A DNA stretch of 64,000 nt, from contig JAURLP010000006.1 of the NCBI GenBank assembly GCA_030831165.1, forward strand, positions 28,443 to 92,442, in the 5' to 3' direction. Source of the stretch: Gammaproteobacteria bacterium (GTDB lineage Bacteria; Pseudomonadota; Gammaproteobacteria; Pseudomonadales; Pseudohongiellaceae). The notes beneath the pieces were generated by a model. The model was given only the letters and a program-made list of their open reading frames with translations, searched no databases and was not told where the DNA came from. This document shows positions 28,337 to 36,996 of this stretch, in pieces (position 1 is the stretch's first letter; the number at the start of each line of letters is the position of its first letter). A program made the translations under genes and the position numbers.

Positions 28337-30709
28337 ATGCGATTTTATAAACGACTACTTCGCCTACTAGGTAGAGCCAGGCTGCAACTGCTTAAAGGTA
28401 CGCGTTTGCCACTTGCCCTGGGTTTGCTGGCAATGCTGCTGACAATGTGGCTGCACATAGATGCTCCAGCGTCCGTGTCTGTCGTCATTGATCGTCTCGA
28501 TAATATAGTTTATGACCAGCGTTTTAATCTTTTTATACCATCCCGGGGTGATGGCGATCATAAAATCGTTATTGTGGATTATGACCAAAAGAGCCTCGAT
28601 GCAGAGGGGCAGTGGCCCTGGTCACGTTTTAAAATTGGCGATATGGTCGAAAAGCTGGCGGATGCCGGCGTGCTGGTCATCGGTTTTGATGTAACTTTTC
28701 CAGAACCAGCAAGAAATTTGGCGCTTGAATTAGAAGAAAGACTGGGTAATGAAAGCCGGACCCTGATTAATGATTTAGATCGAGTGCAGGCAGTTCTGGA
28801 TGCAGATGCTTATTTTGCTGAAAAACTGAGATCTACCGATGTCGCTTTAGGCATGTCTTTTCGGCCTTCTGATACACTCAGATACGGCACCTTACCAGAC
28901 CAGATAATAGAAATAGATAATGGTGACGCCGGTTTTGCGACCTTGATTACCATACAAGGTTATGAGGCAAATATATCTGTATTACAAGATGCAGCATTTG
29001 GCGGAGGCTTTTTTGACACCATTCCTGATATCGATGGAATCATTCGTTCAGCACCACTGGTCTTAAATTTCCAAAATCAGATTTATCCTTCCTTACCCCT
29101 TGAAATGGCTCGCCTGTATTACTTCGAAGACAATTTTACGTTGGAAACTGAGGCCGATAGTTTTGGTAACTTCAGAAGAGTGACTGGCATCAATATGGGC
29201 CAAATTACTATCCCTACAACGGCCGATGGCAGGGTTCTGATTCCCTATATGGGTCGTTCAGATTTGGGGCAGAGCGGCACTTTCCCGTATGTCTCTGCGA
29301 CCGATGTCTTGCGAGATAATTTGACGGATATTCAAAGAGAACAGCTTGAAAACAGTTTGGTGCTGATCGGCACCACAGCTACGGGCCTGTTTGATCTCCG
29401 AGCTACACCTCTGGAAGCGGTTTATCCCGGAGTAGAAGTTCACGCTAATGTGCTTGATGCCTTATTGAATGCCTCCCCCAGTGTCACTATCGATCAGCTC
29501 AGCTCCAATCAAGGCTCTACTCTTGGCAACATTTTTTCCGGATTTGATTTTACTCAGGACAACCCCTTTCCGAGTCGTCCAGATTGGGTCAATGGGGCCG
29601 TCACGGTGGCTATTTTTGTAATTGGTTTATTCTTGTCGTTAATTTATCCGCGCTTGGGGCCTGGCTTGCTTGGTCTTTCCAGTTTGGCATTCATGCTGGG
29701 TCTGGTCGCTCTTAATTTCAAACTTTGGATTGATTACAAACTTGATATCTCACTGGTTATTTTGCTGTTTTTGATCTTGCTCATTACCGTTATCAATATG
29801 ACCTATGGATTTTTAGTGGAAAGCATGAGCCGAAGAACGATTAAAATGATGTTCGATCAATATGTTCCGCCAGCTCATATTGATGCCATGCTGGATGATC
29901 CGGATAACTATAATTTTGACGGCGAAAGTAAGGAATTAAGCGTACTGTTTTCAGACATACGAGGCTTTACTTCAATCTCTGAAGTCCTGTCAGCCAGTGA
30001 ACTAAAAATATTCCTGAATGACTTCTTCACGCCAATTACTGCCATTATTTTTGAAAATAACGGCACCATAGATAAATATGTGGGAGATATGGTGATGGCA
30101 TTTTGGGGCGCCCCTTTGAACGATCCTGATCATCGCAAGCATGCCGTATTAGCCGGCCTTAAAATGCTGGAGAAAACTGAAGAACTCAAACAAGAGTTTA
30201 ATGAACGGGGTTTGCCGGAAGTGAATATTGGCATTGGTATCAATTCCGGTTTTATGAATGTGGGTGATATGGGGTCGACTTATCGTCGTTCCTATACCGT
30301 GCTTGGTGATGCTGTAAATCTGGGGTCCCGCATTGAAAGCATAACTAAGTTTTATGGGGTGAAGTTTTTAATAGGTGAAGAAACCTATGATCATATTGAA
30401 GGCTTCCTTTGTCGCCTTATAGATAAGGTCCAGGTTAAGGGAAAGGAACAGCCGTTCCGGATTTATGAACCAATTTGCCTAGAAGATGAGGCTTCTGATG
30501 AACAGCTTAAGCTGCTGGAAGAATATAATGAAGCACATGATTTTTATCTTCACCAGAACTGGGACAAAGCAGAAACATGCTTTAAGGCATTAAAGGAAAA
30601 AGAATCTAATAAACTGCTTTATTCTGTTTACCTCAAGCGCATTGAAAATCTTCGAAATCAGGACTTGCCAGAGGACTGGGATAGCACTTTCCGTCATAAT
30701 GCTAAATAG
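28337..30709 (+). CDS. CHASE2-domain adenylate/guanylate cyclase
   Basis: The 790-residue protein starts with a membrane helix (about 25-45). A periplasmic CHASE2 sensor domain follows (about 60-400, containing IVIVDYDQKSLDAEGQWPW and GFDVTFPEP). Three membrane helices (about 417-500) lead to a class III cyclase domain. Metal-binding aspartates are in LFSDIRGFT and VGDMVMAFW, and the substrate region is SYTVLGDAVNLGSRIES. It should make cAMP or cGMP in response to a periplasmic cue. The C-terminal 60 residues are helical, perhaps TPR-like. Confidence 0.92.
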   Translation: MRFYKRLLRLLGRARLQLLKGTRLPLALGLLAMLLTMWLHIDAPASVSVVIDRLDNIVYDQRFNLFIPSRGDGDHKIVIVDYDQKSLDAEGQWPWSRFKIGDMVEKLADAGVLVIGFDVTFPEPARNLALELEERLGNESRTLINDLDRVQAVLDADAYFAEKLRSTDVALGMSFRPSDTLRYGTLPDQIIEIDNGDAGFATLITIQGYEANISVLQDAAFGGGFFDTIPDIDGIIRSAPLVLNFQNQIYPSLPLEMARLYYFEDNFTLETEADSFGNFRRVTGINMGQITIPTTADGRVLIPYMGRSDLGQSGTFPYVSATDVLRDNLTDIQREQLENSLVLIGTTATGLFDLRATPLEAVYPGVEVHANVLDALLNASPSVTIDQLSSNQGSTLGNIFSGFDFTQDNPFPSRPDWVNGAVTVAIFVIGLFLSLIYPRLGPGLLGLSSLAFMLGLVALNFKLWIDYKLDISLVILLFLILLITVINMTYGFLVESMSRRTIKMMFDQYVPPAHIDAMLDDPDNYNFDGESKELSVLFSDIRGFTSISEVLSASELKIFLNDFFTPITAIIFENNGTIDKYVGDMVMAFWGAPLNDPDHRKHAVLAGLKMLEKTEELKQEFNERGLPEVNIGIGINSGFMNVGDMGSTYRRSYTVLGDAVNLGSRIESITKFYGVKFLIGEETYDHIEGFLCRLIDKVQVKGKEQPFRIYEPICLEDEASDEQLKLLEEYNEAHDFYLHQNWDKAETCFKALKEKESNKLLYSVYLKRIENLRNQDLPEDWDSTFRHNAK

Positions 30710-30711
30710 AA

Positions 30712-30739
30712 TTGACATGCAGCATCAAGTCGGTAAAAT
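30712..30739 (+). promoter_or_regulatory. Promoter of the tRNA-Val/tRNA-Asp unit
   Basis: TTGACA (30712-30717), a 16-base spacer and TAAAAT (30734-30739) are followed by the GC-rich GCGCAGCC, a discriminator typical of stringently controlled stable-RNA promoters. It starts two bases after the cyclase stop codon. Confidence 0.8.
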
Positions 30740-30757
30740 GCGCAGCCTTGACGCTTT

Positions 30758-30833
30758 GGGTGATTAGCTCAGTTGGGAGAGCGTCGCCCTTACAAGGCGA
30801 ATGTCGGGGGTTCAAATCCCTCATCACCCACCA
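30758..30833 (+). tRNA. tRNA-Val (anticodon UAC)
   Basis: A full cloverleaf with acceptor GGGTGAT/ATCACCC, D-arm TAGCTCAGTTGGGAGAGC, anticodon TAC in CCTTACAAG, T-arm GGGGGTTCAAATCCC and an encoded CCA end. 76 bases. Confidence 0.97.
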
Positions 30834-30859
30834 AGGTGTCTTTTGTTTTTTTGTGTCGC

Positions 30860-30936
30860 GGACCGGTAGTTCAGCTGGTTAGAATGCCGGCCTGTCACGC
30901 CGGAGGTCGCGGGTTCGAGTCCCGTCCGGTCCGCCA
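30860..30936 (+). tRNA. tRNA-Asp (anticodon GUC)
   Basis: A full cloverleaf with acceptor GGACCGG/CCGGTCC, anticodon GTC in CCTGTCACG, T-arm CGGGTTCGAGTCCCG and an encoded CCA. 77 bases. Its last 24 bases recur in degraded form at 31160-31182. Confidence 0.97.
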
Positions 30937-30983
30937 TACAACTCTTTGTTTTACTTACCTTTTTTAATTTATCTTCTCCATAT

Positions 30984-31005
30984 AGCCGGTTTCATGGCCG
31001 GTTTT
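30984..31005 (+). terminator. Probable terminator after tRNA-Asp
   Basis: AGCCGG (30984-30989) can pair with CCGGTT (30998-31003), with one G-U pair and an 8-base loop, followed by a short T run. It is modest in strength but well placed, and lies inside the segment bounded by the tRNA-Asp 3' end and its partial copy. Confidence 0.5.
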
Positions 31006-31159
31006 AACAGAATTCCAATGTTTTCATTCAGTTCACATTTAAGTCTTAACTAACTTAAATTTTTAAATTTCATTTATTATTTTTTTTAGGGTGCAAATTG
31101 GGGTGATAAAAATTTTTCCTAAAAATTTTTAAAAGAAAAAACAATAATTTAGAAATTTT

Positions 31160-31182
31160 GTTCGAGTCCCGTCCGGCCGCCA
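31160..31182 (+). repeat. Partial copy of the tRNA-Asp 3' end (att-like scar)
   Basis: GTTCGAGTCCCGTCCGG followed by CCGCCA repeats bases 30913-30936 of tRNA-Asp. It is identical for 17 bases, then lacks a single T. The 5' part of the tRNA is absent and the flanks are AT-rich. A short direct repeat of a tRNA 3' end is the usual footprint of tyrosine-recombinase integration. No integrase is present in the 224 bases between the copies. Confidence 0.7.
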
Positions 31183-31612
31183 ACAAAGACCTAAAATATA
31201 AGCATACAGAGCTTTATTTTTTTGTACATACCCAAGTACATATCTAAATAATTAGCTTGAAATCTATCACCTAACTTGTAAACACCCACCCTTAACAATC
31301 CAAAATCACTATCTGAAGAACCCACCCCCGGGGCACCCCTCCGCTTCCCAATTTGGTACCATCTCAATCGTATACATACTATTTCGGACGAGCGAAGTGT
31401 AGTTTTCAAATAAGGCCTAAAGCAAATATTTGCAATTTAAGGGGTTTGTACTACATTGGTAGTATGCATATAGCCCAATACTACGCAGACAGCCGAGAAA
31501 CTAAAGAACAGATAAAATCTTTTATTCTTTTCTAAAATAAAAACATTTTAGTATGCTGTAAGCTTGAATTTATTCGGATTATTAAAAATTCTAAAAATAA
31601 GAGAAGTTATAA
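31183..31612. other. Non-coding stretch upstream of the aldolase, with palindromes
   Basis: No convincing gene is seen. The stretch contains a 12-bp palindrome GCAAATATTTGC (31422-31433). It also holds the inverted repeat TACTAC-ATTG-GTAGTA (31449-31464), with another TACTAC at 31479-31484. These could be operator sites for the aldolase gene that starts at 31613. The left half includes two direct copies of GTACAT and a C-rich patch near 31320-31345. Confidence 0.4.
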
Positions 31613-32473
31613 ATGACTAAGTTAATAATAAAAACCAGCGGCTGTTTACTACTATCAATCTTTTTTTTGAATACTGGTCTTGTTGCGCAGGAAACCGAGC
31701 TATACAACACGGCTAAGACTAAACTTCTTAGAGGCGAACAGATTTTTAGTCATACCATAAGTAGTTTTGATATCGAGCGTTACTGTACAGAAGCACCACA
31801 TTATGACTTCACCTGGTTTGAGATGCAGCACAGTACCATGAGCTGGGGTGAAATCGAACGCATGATCAATGCTTGTCCACATATTGGCGCGACACCAATG
31901 ATTAGGGTGCCTGACGAATTTGAAAGTACCTTGCAAAAAGCAACAGATGTTGGTGCGCTTGGAATCATTATGCCGACAACTGAAACGGTTGATAAAGCTA
32001 TTCAAACAGCACGCTATTCAAGGTTTCCACCAGTAGCCCGTAGAAGCGCGGGTGGGGGAAACTGGCGCAATCTCTGGGGAGATGTTAATTATCGGGAGAC
32101 TTTTAACGACAATATGCTGGTCGTGGTTATGATTGAAACGCCTCGAGGCGTTGCAGAAGCCTATGATATTGCCCGGGTAGATGGTGTAGATGTGGTTATC
32201 ATCGGGAATAATGACCTGAGTATGTTTTCTGGCTTTCCACAAAGCGATCCAGATTATCAGAGATTACTGGAACAAGTGCGTGATGCGACCTTAAGGGCTG
32301 GCAAGATATTTGGTAACGCCGGTGCGCAATATCGTGAGGGTTTTTCCGTCAGTGCGGATTCTTTTTTCTTTCAAAACGGGCCCACGCATGATGGCTGGGT
32401 TAACCCTTATTTGGGTGGCGCTTCGGTTAATAGCGTCGAAGGTGAAGCCAGCCTTGAAGAGCGAAGGCAATAA
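31613..32473 (+). CDS. Exported HpcH/HpaI-type aldolase
   Basis: The 286-residue protein has a TIM-barrel of the HpcH/HpaI aldolase/citrate lyase family: WFEMQHS near the start, IMPTTETVDKAIQ, the PPVARRSAGGGN loop, the metal-ligand glutamate in MIETPRG and aspartate in IGNNDLS. These enzymes make or cleave 2-keto-hydroxy acids and are normally cytoplasmic. Here the first 25 residues are a clear signal peptide (hydrophobic core, then VAQE), so it should be periplasmic. It converges on the molybdoenzyme genes. Confidence 0.85.
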   Translation: MTKLIIKTSGCLLLSIFFLNTGLVAQETELYNTAKTKLLRGEQIFSHTISSFDIERYCTEAPHYDFTWFEMQHSTMSWGEIERMINACPHIGATPMIRVPDEFESTLQKATDVGALGIIMPTTETVDKAIQTARYSRFPPVARRSAGGGNWRNLWGDVNYRETFNDNMLVVVMIETPRGVAEAYDIARVDGVDVVIIGNNDLSMFSGFPQSDPDYQRLLEQVRDATLRAGKIFGNAGAQYREGFSVSADSFFFQNGPTHDGWVNPYLGGASVNSVEGEASLEERRQ

Positions 32474-32500
32474 ATAAGCATTTACTATTCTTGAGTAATA

Positions 32501-32537
32501 AAAAAAGGCTCAAAAGATTTGGTTTGAGCCTTTTTTT
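32501..32537. terminator. Bidirectional terminator
   Basis: GGCTCAAA (32507-32514) pairs with TTTGAGCC (32523-32530), with an A-tract on the left and a T-tract on the right. It serves the aldolase gene on the plus strand and the molybdoenzyme operon on the minus strand. Confidence 0.88.
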
Positions 32538-32551
32538 AAAGGTTTTCGAGA

Positions 32552-32698
32552 TCAGTTTTTTCTGCTGAACAATTTGTAAACGAAATGCCCAACAATGATG
32601 GCAGCAGCAATTCCTGCAAAGACATAAATCAGGTCGAAGGAAATGCCTTCCAGAACCCGTTGACCATAGGCATTACTGCTGTATCTGAGAATTTCCAC
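32552..32698 (-). CDS. 48-residue single-helix membrane protein
   Basis: A GTG-started reading frame of 48 codons lies 10 bases after the FAD-subunit stop and ends just before the shared terminator. Its product has a polar N-terminus (MEILRYSSNAYGQRVLEG), one hydrophobic helix (FDLIYVFAGIAAAIIVGHFV) and a basic end (YKLFSRKN). It fits the last place in the molybdoenzyme operon. The ribosome site is weak, so expression may depend on coupling. I recognise no family; an anchor or accessory role is inference only. Confidence 0.55.
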   Translation of the reverse strand: MEILRYSSNAYGQRVLEGISFDLIYVFAGIAAAIIVGHFVYKLFSRKN

Positions 32699-32708
32699 GT
32701 TAAATCAA

Positions 32709-33701
32709 CTAGCTGTCCCTGATAGCACGTTTAACCAGATTTTCCATCAGCGGAATTTTAAAGCCGTTGTAGTTTAAAACGGTTGCGCCGCGTGCTGCTG
32801 CGCTTGACGCTAACTCGATGGTTTCTGCATCTCTGTTGCTGCCACGAACAATATCTTCGACACCATTCAGACGGCGAGGCGTACATTGAACACCGCCACA
32901 GACAACTCGAAGGTCTGTTATGGTGTTGCCTTGCATGCGTAAGACAGACGCTATATTGACCAGTGCGAAATCCCAGGTTGCCCGGTCAGCCACCTTCTCA
33001 AAATAATAGTTTGCACCAGCCCAGGTTGAAGGAATTCTGATAGATGTCAGTATATCGCCAGGTTCCAATACAGTGACTCGTTCAATATCGACATCAGGCC
33101 CAATAAAGAAATCTTCTGCGGCAACTTCCCTTATGCCATCACTATTTTGTATAAGCATAGTGGCGTCAAGCGCAACCAATGCCGGCGCTGTATCTGAGGG
33201 GGATACTGCAACACAACGGTCAGCTTCGAACAGGCAGTGTTCCCGGTTCAAACCTTCCGGGGTGTCGGCATAACAGGTATTGCCGCCGGCACGATAGCAA
33301 TCTACACCTGAGCGATAATACCAGCAGCGAACATCCTGGCAGATATTGCCACCGATTGTACCTATATTTCTAATTTGAGGGCTTGCCACGCGGCTGGCCG
33401 CTTCTGCAAGCACCCCATAGTTATCTCTTATCAGCAAGCTTTGAGCAATTTCAGTTAATGTTGTCAGGGCCCCAATCTCAATGCCATTTGCCGTTTCATT
33501 GATTCCAGTCATGCCCGGAATACCGGCTAAATCAATGACTGCGACAGGGCGTTTTATACGGTCCTTGAACCAGTCCAAACTATCTTGTCCGCCAGCAAGA
33601 GGCCAGGCATCAGCCCCGTACTGATCAAGCAAATCAATGGCATTTCCCATGTCAGAAGGCTGGAAAAGATCGAAATTCGGCATCATATCTTTAGTAGACA
33701 T
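32709..33701 (-). CDS. FAD-binding subunit of a PaoABC-like molybdoenzyme
   Basis: The 330-residue CoxM/PaoB-type subunit has the FAD motifs LAGGQD (36-41) and NIGTIGGNICQ (112-122). A Cys-rich insert follows, with cysteines at 121, 126, 135, 143, 156 and 163, then a CO-dehydrogenase flavoprotein C-terminal domain. A Cys insert at this place binds an extra 4Fe-4S cluster in E. coli PaoB and in 4-hydroxybenzoyl-CoA reductase, so this subunit probably carries one too. A strong AGGAGAG site precedes the ATG. Confidence 0.88.
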   Translation of the reverse strand: MSTKDMMPNFDLFQPSDMGNAIDLLDQYGADAWPLAGGQDSLDWFKDRIKRPVAVIDLAGIPGMTGINETANGIEIGALTTLTEIAQSLLIRDNYGVLAEAASRVASPQIRNIGTIGGNICQDVRCWYYRSGVDCYRAGGNTCYADTPEGLNREHCLFEADRCVAVSPSDTAPALVALDATMLIQNSDGIREVAAEDFFIGPDVDIERVTVLEPGDILTSIRIPSTWAGANYYFEKVADRATWDFALVNIASVLRMQGNTITDLRVVCGGVQCTPRRLNGVEDIVRGSNRDAETIELASSAAARGATVLNYNGFKIPLMENLVKRAIRDS

Positions 33702-33712
33702 AGTCAGCTCTC

Positions 33713-36157
33713 CTATTGGGTAAACAGTTGCAGTGGCGTATGAGATTGTTCCCGGCCAGAAGCAGCATTCAAGATCATGTCAGCTGTGACAGGATTACGG
33801 TTAAAATAGTGACCACCCAGGGCATTGGAAACTGCTGCCAGGACCGCCCCTACGGCTGCGCCAACAGGGGGTTCACCGATACCTTTCATGCCCATTGGGT
33901 TCGTTGGATCCGGTTGATCAACCGCAGAAACATCCATGAAAGCAGGCACATCCAGATAGGAGGGTGGTTTTGCCTGGTAAAGGCCCACGCTGCCCGGAAG
34001 GCCATTTTGAGGGTCGTATATTTGACGTTCAGTTCGTGCCATACCGATACCCATGCAAGCGCCACCTCTTAATTGACCAACAAGTCCAAGCGGGTGATTT
34101 ACCGTGCCGCAGTCTCCAGAGCTGACGAATTCCAGAATCTCATAAGTGCCGGTTTCTATATCCAGCTCAATCATGACAAAGGTCGCCACCATGGCAGAAA
34201 TATGTTCATTCAGTGGAGTAGTATCTCTGGCTACTCCGATCAAGCCAGTGCCAGCAAGACCAGCAACTGATGCCTGAGTGAGCGGATTGGTATCGTTGGG
34301 ATCTTCTCCACTGTACTTGCCACCCAGCTCGAGTGCCCTGGTTGCTGCCTGCGCATAAGTAATGCTTTGTGCAGGATCGTTGATGTTGAAAACGGTTTCA
34401 TTCGCAAGGTCATAATCTTCGGGATTTCCACCCAGGTCCATTGCAGCAATTTCCTGAAGTTTCTGCTTCATGTCCATAGCCGCCGCATAGTTGGCTCGCG
34501 ACATCGTATAGGTCGTCAAGGAGCCAAACTGGCCAATGGTCCAGGGCAGGTGCTTGCTGGTATCGCCGCGCTCAATGACGCAGTTATCCCAGTCCATATT
34601 CAGTACTTCTGCGGCAACCCTAGAGGTAGATGCATAGGAATAGGTCCCCAGGTTACCAACACCAGTGTGTATATGTAGCTTACCATCCGGCAGAATTCTC
34701 ATCAGACCATCAAAACCTGAAATTCCGGCGGAGTGATAACCCTGACCGATTCCGACCCCAATCACTTTGGAGCCATTGCGCTCTCCATTACGGGCAAATT
34801 TATTGGCCCAGTCAAATCGCTCTGCGGCCATATCAATAGCATTTAGCATATAGGAACTGGAGACTTTCTGTCTGACAGGTCCGCCAGTGAGCGTGTCATG
34901 ATTGGAGGCATTTATGCGTCTGATTTCAAGCTGATCAATGCCCAAGGCATTGGCAGCTTTGTCTAATAAAGGCTCAATAGCGGCAGACATTTGGTTTTGT
35001 CCTGGGCCACGTTGAGGTCCACAAGGTGTTGTGTTGGTTCCGATTGGAATAGCACGGAAACGCATGCTGTCCGGAGTATAGACTAAAGACACCATTCCCC
35101 CTGCTGCGCCGAAATCACCAAAAGGGTTTTTTGCTCCGCCTTGTTGAACAATAAAAAGGTCTGCTCCGGTCATTTTACCCTGGGCATTAAAAGCTAATTT
35201 AGCTCGGCCCTGGAAACTGGCGCGGGCAGATCCCAGATAATATTCCTCGGCACGACTAATTCGAAGCATACAAGGACGACCAATCATTCGTGAAAAATGA
35301 GCCGGGACGGCCATTACTGCATAGGCGGCACCCTTGGAGCCAAAGCCACCTCCACAAAATTCAGAAATATAAACCAGCTCACTCGGAGGAATTCCAATGA
35401 AGTTAGCCAGGCCAGGCACAACAAACATCTGACTCTGAGTTGAGCCATGGACATAGCATTTGCCATTTTGCCAATAGGAGAAGGCGCTTCTGGGCTCCAT
35501 GCTGTGATGTGAATTACAAGCTGTCACAAAGGTTTCATCGAGCACCAATGCGGCATCATTGAAGGCGCCTTCAAGGTCGCCATATTGCCAATCCATGATT
35601 GGTTCACCCATGGGGAGCTGACCTTCTTCGACAGCAGCAAAGTCTCTGGCAGTCCACTTGTGGCTGGTGACACCAATATCACCTAGCTCATCCTCTTCTT
35701 CAATACGAAGAGAAGAAACCAGATTGCCGCCGTTATAAGCATCAGGCCCACCAGGGTAAAGGCTTTCTAATGGATCAAGCACAAAGGGCAATTCTTCATA
35801 CTCAACCCTTACCAATTCCAGCGCATTGGCCGCAGTTGCTTCATCAACGGCAGCAATGGCCAATATTGGCTCGCCAATAAAATTAGGTTCATTGCTTAAA
35901 ATTTGTTCGCCGGGGTTTGGGAAAGTAGGGACGTCATCTGCCGTCATGACACCATAGACACCCTCCATAGCCAGTGCTGCAGACGCATCTATGTTCCGAA
36001 CTCGGCATTTAGGCATGGGGCTTAACAACATTTTTATATAAGCCATGCCTTCGGCGCGAAAATCCTCGGAGTAGGTAGAAGCACCAGTCACCTTGGCTTC
36101 AATATCTGGTGGCGTAAAGTTTTTGCCAATGAGTCGGTATGTAGGATTATCAGCCAT
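33713..36157 (-). CDS. Molybdopterin-binding subunit of a xanthine dehydrogenase-family enzyme
   Basis: The 814-residue subunit has the two large Mo-binding domains: FCGGGFGSKG in the first part, GPQRGPGQNQ where the family usually reads 'RAPG..Q', and the catalytic glutamate E762 in MKGIGEPP. No signal peptide is seen, so export would be with the Tat-targeted small subunit, as in PaoABC. Substrates of this family are aldehydes or N-heterocycles. The start overlaps the small-subunit stop (TAATG). Confidence 0.9.
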   Translation of the reverse strand: MADNPTYRLIGKNFTPPDIEAKVTGASTYSEDFRAEGMAYIKMLLSPMPKCRVRNIDASAALAMEGVYGVMTADDVPTFPNPGEQILSNEPNFIGEPILAIAAVDEATAANALELVRVEYEELPFVLDPLESLYPGGPDAYNGGNLVSSLRIEEEDELGDIGVTSHKWTARDFAAVEEGQLPMGEPIMDWQYGDLEGAFNDAALVLDETFVTACNSHHSMEPRSAFSYWQNGKCYVHGSTQSQMFVVPGLANFIGIPPSELVYISEFCGGGFGSKGAAYAVMAVPAHFSRMIGRPCMLRISRAEEYYLGSARASFQGRAKLAFNAQGKMTGADLFIVQQGGAKNPFGDFGAAGGMVSLVYTPDSMRFRAIPIGTNTTPCGPQRGPGQNQMSAAIEPLLDKAANALGIDQLEIRRINASNHDTLTGGPVRQKVSSSYMLNAIDMAAERFDWANKFARNGERNGSKVIGVGIGQGYHSAGISGFDGLMRILPDGKLHIHTGVGNLGTYSYASTSRVAAEVLNMDWDNCVIERGDTSKHLPWTIGQFGSLTTYTMSRANYAAAMDMKQKLQEIAAMDLGGNPEDYDLANETVFNINDPAQSITYAQAATRALELGGKYSGEDPNDTNPLTQASVAGLAGTGLIGVARDTTPLNEHISAMVATFVMIELDIETGTYEILEFVSSGDCGTVNHPLGLVGQLRGGACMGIGMARTERQIYDPQNGLPGSVGLYQAKPPSYLDVPAFMDVSAVDQPDPTNPMGMKGIGEPPVGAAVGAVLAAVSNALGGHYFNRNPVTADMILNAASGREQSHTPLQLFTQ

Positions 36158-36759
36158 TATGCTATCTCCTCTGCGGCACGTAACACAGCATTAAGGTAAT
36201 GATCGTAGGCGCCACAGCGGCATAGATTTCCAGCCAGCGCCTGACGGGCTTCTTCACGTGATGGGTTGGGATTGTTATTAAGCAATGCGACCGATGAAAT
36301 AACCTGACCAGGCGTACAGAAACCACATTGGGGCGCAAGCTCTTCTATCATTGCCCGTTGCACCGGGTGTAGCTCGCCGGCAGGACTGGCTATGCCTTCA
36401 ATAGTCGTAATATTTTTACCTGTTACCCGGTGGCTTAACATTGAGCAAGAATTATTGGGTACACCATCGATTAATACACTACACGCACCACACTCCCCGC
36501 GATCACAACCGATTTTCGTGCCGGTAAGACCCAGCTTGTTGCGTAGGGTCTGCGCCAGAGTTTCATTCGGCAAAACATCAACTCTACGGATTGTGCCGTT
36601 AATGTTAAGAGAGATAAGTCTTTCAACTGAACCGGGTGCGGGAGTTGTCGTTGTCTCAGAACAACCGCTTACAAACATCAGGCCGCCGGTTGAAACTACC
36701 GCGCCAGAGGCAATGATGCCTTTGATGAAATTTCTTCTGGATTGATTTTGAGGGCGCAT
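36157..36759 (-). CDS. 2Fe-2S subunit with Tat signal and lipobox
   Basis: The 200-residue subunit carries both clusters of the family: C85, C90, C93, C105 (plant-type ferredoxin) and C145, C148, C180, C182 (helical domain). The N-terminus is a twin-arginine signal (QSRRNFIKG) ending in FVSGC, a lipobox with C33. The subunit is likely exported folded and lipid-anchored, carrying its partners along. The ATG at 36759 is preferred over an upstream start because the Tat motif then lies eight residues in. Confidence 0.9.
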   Translation of the reverse strand: MRPQNQSRRNFIKGIIASGAVVSTGGLMFVSGCSETTTTPAPGSVERLISLNINGTIRRVDVLPNETLAQTLRNKLGLTGTKIGCDRGECGACSVLIDGVPNNSCSMLSHRVTGKNITTIEGIASPAGELHPVQRAMIEELAPQCGFCTPGQVISSVALLNNNPNPSREEARQALAGNLCRCGAYDHYLNAVLRAAEEIA

Positions 36760-36899
36760 AATTATTCTTTCCCATAAGAGCAATAAATATTGCTAGATAC
36801 TATCTACATTTTTTATATTGCTCAAGTAAAGCCATAACAAAAACCGGCCTTTATTTGAAAGAGTGTCCAATGAAACAGGGGAATCTTTCAACAAAAGGT

Positions 36900-36928
36900 T
36901 TGCCTGAAAAAAAACGCTTCCCTATAAT
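36900..36928 (+). promoter_or_regulatory. Probable promoter of the b-type cytochrome gene
   Basis: TTGCCT (36900-36905), a 17-base spacer and TATAAT (36923-36928) form a good sigma-70 promoter. It gives a leader of about 60 bases before the ATG at 36997. It lies in the divergent region shared with the molybdoenzyme operon. Confidence 0.55.
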
Positions 36929-36996
36929 CAACGATCAATTTGGCATTCTGCTATTACAGGTGTCAGAATTCTGCTTTTCTCGGGTGTCCCTGCTGC

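Noticed and set aside
30773..30967. 64-residue open frame across tRNA-Val and tRNA-Asp
   Set aside because: It is the chance translation of two tRNA genes.
33716..34072. 118-residue plus-strand frame within the molybdoenzyme genes
   Set aside because: It is a shadow of the large subunit on the opposite strand, without family signal.
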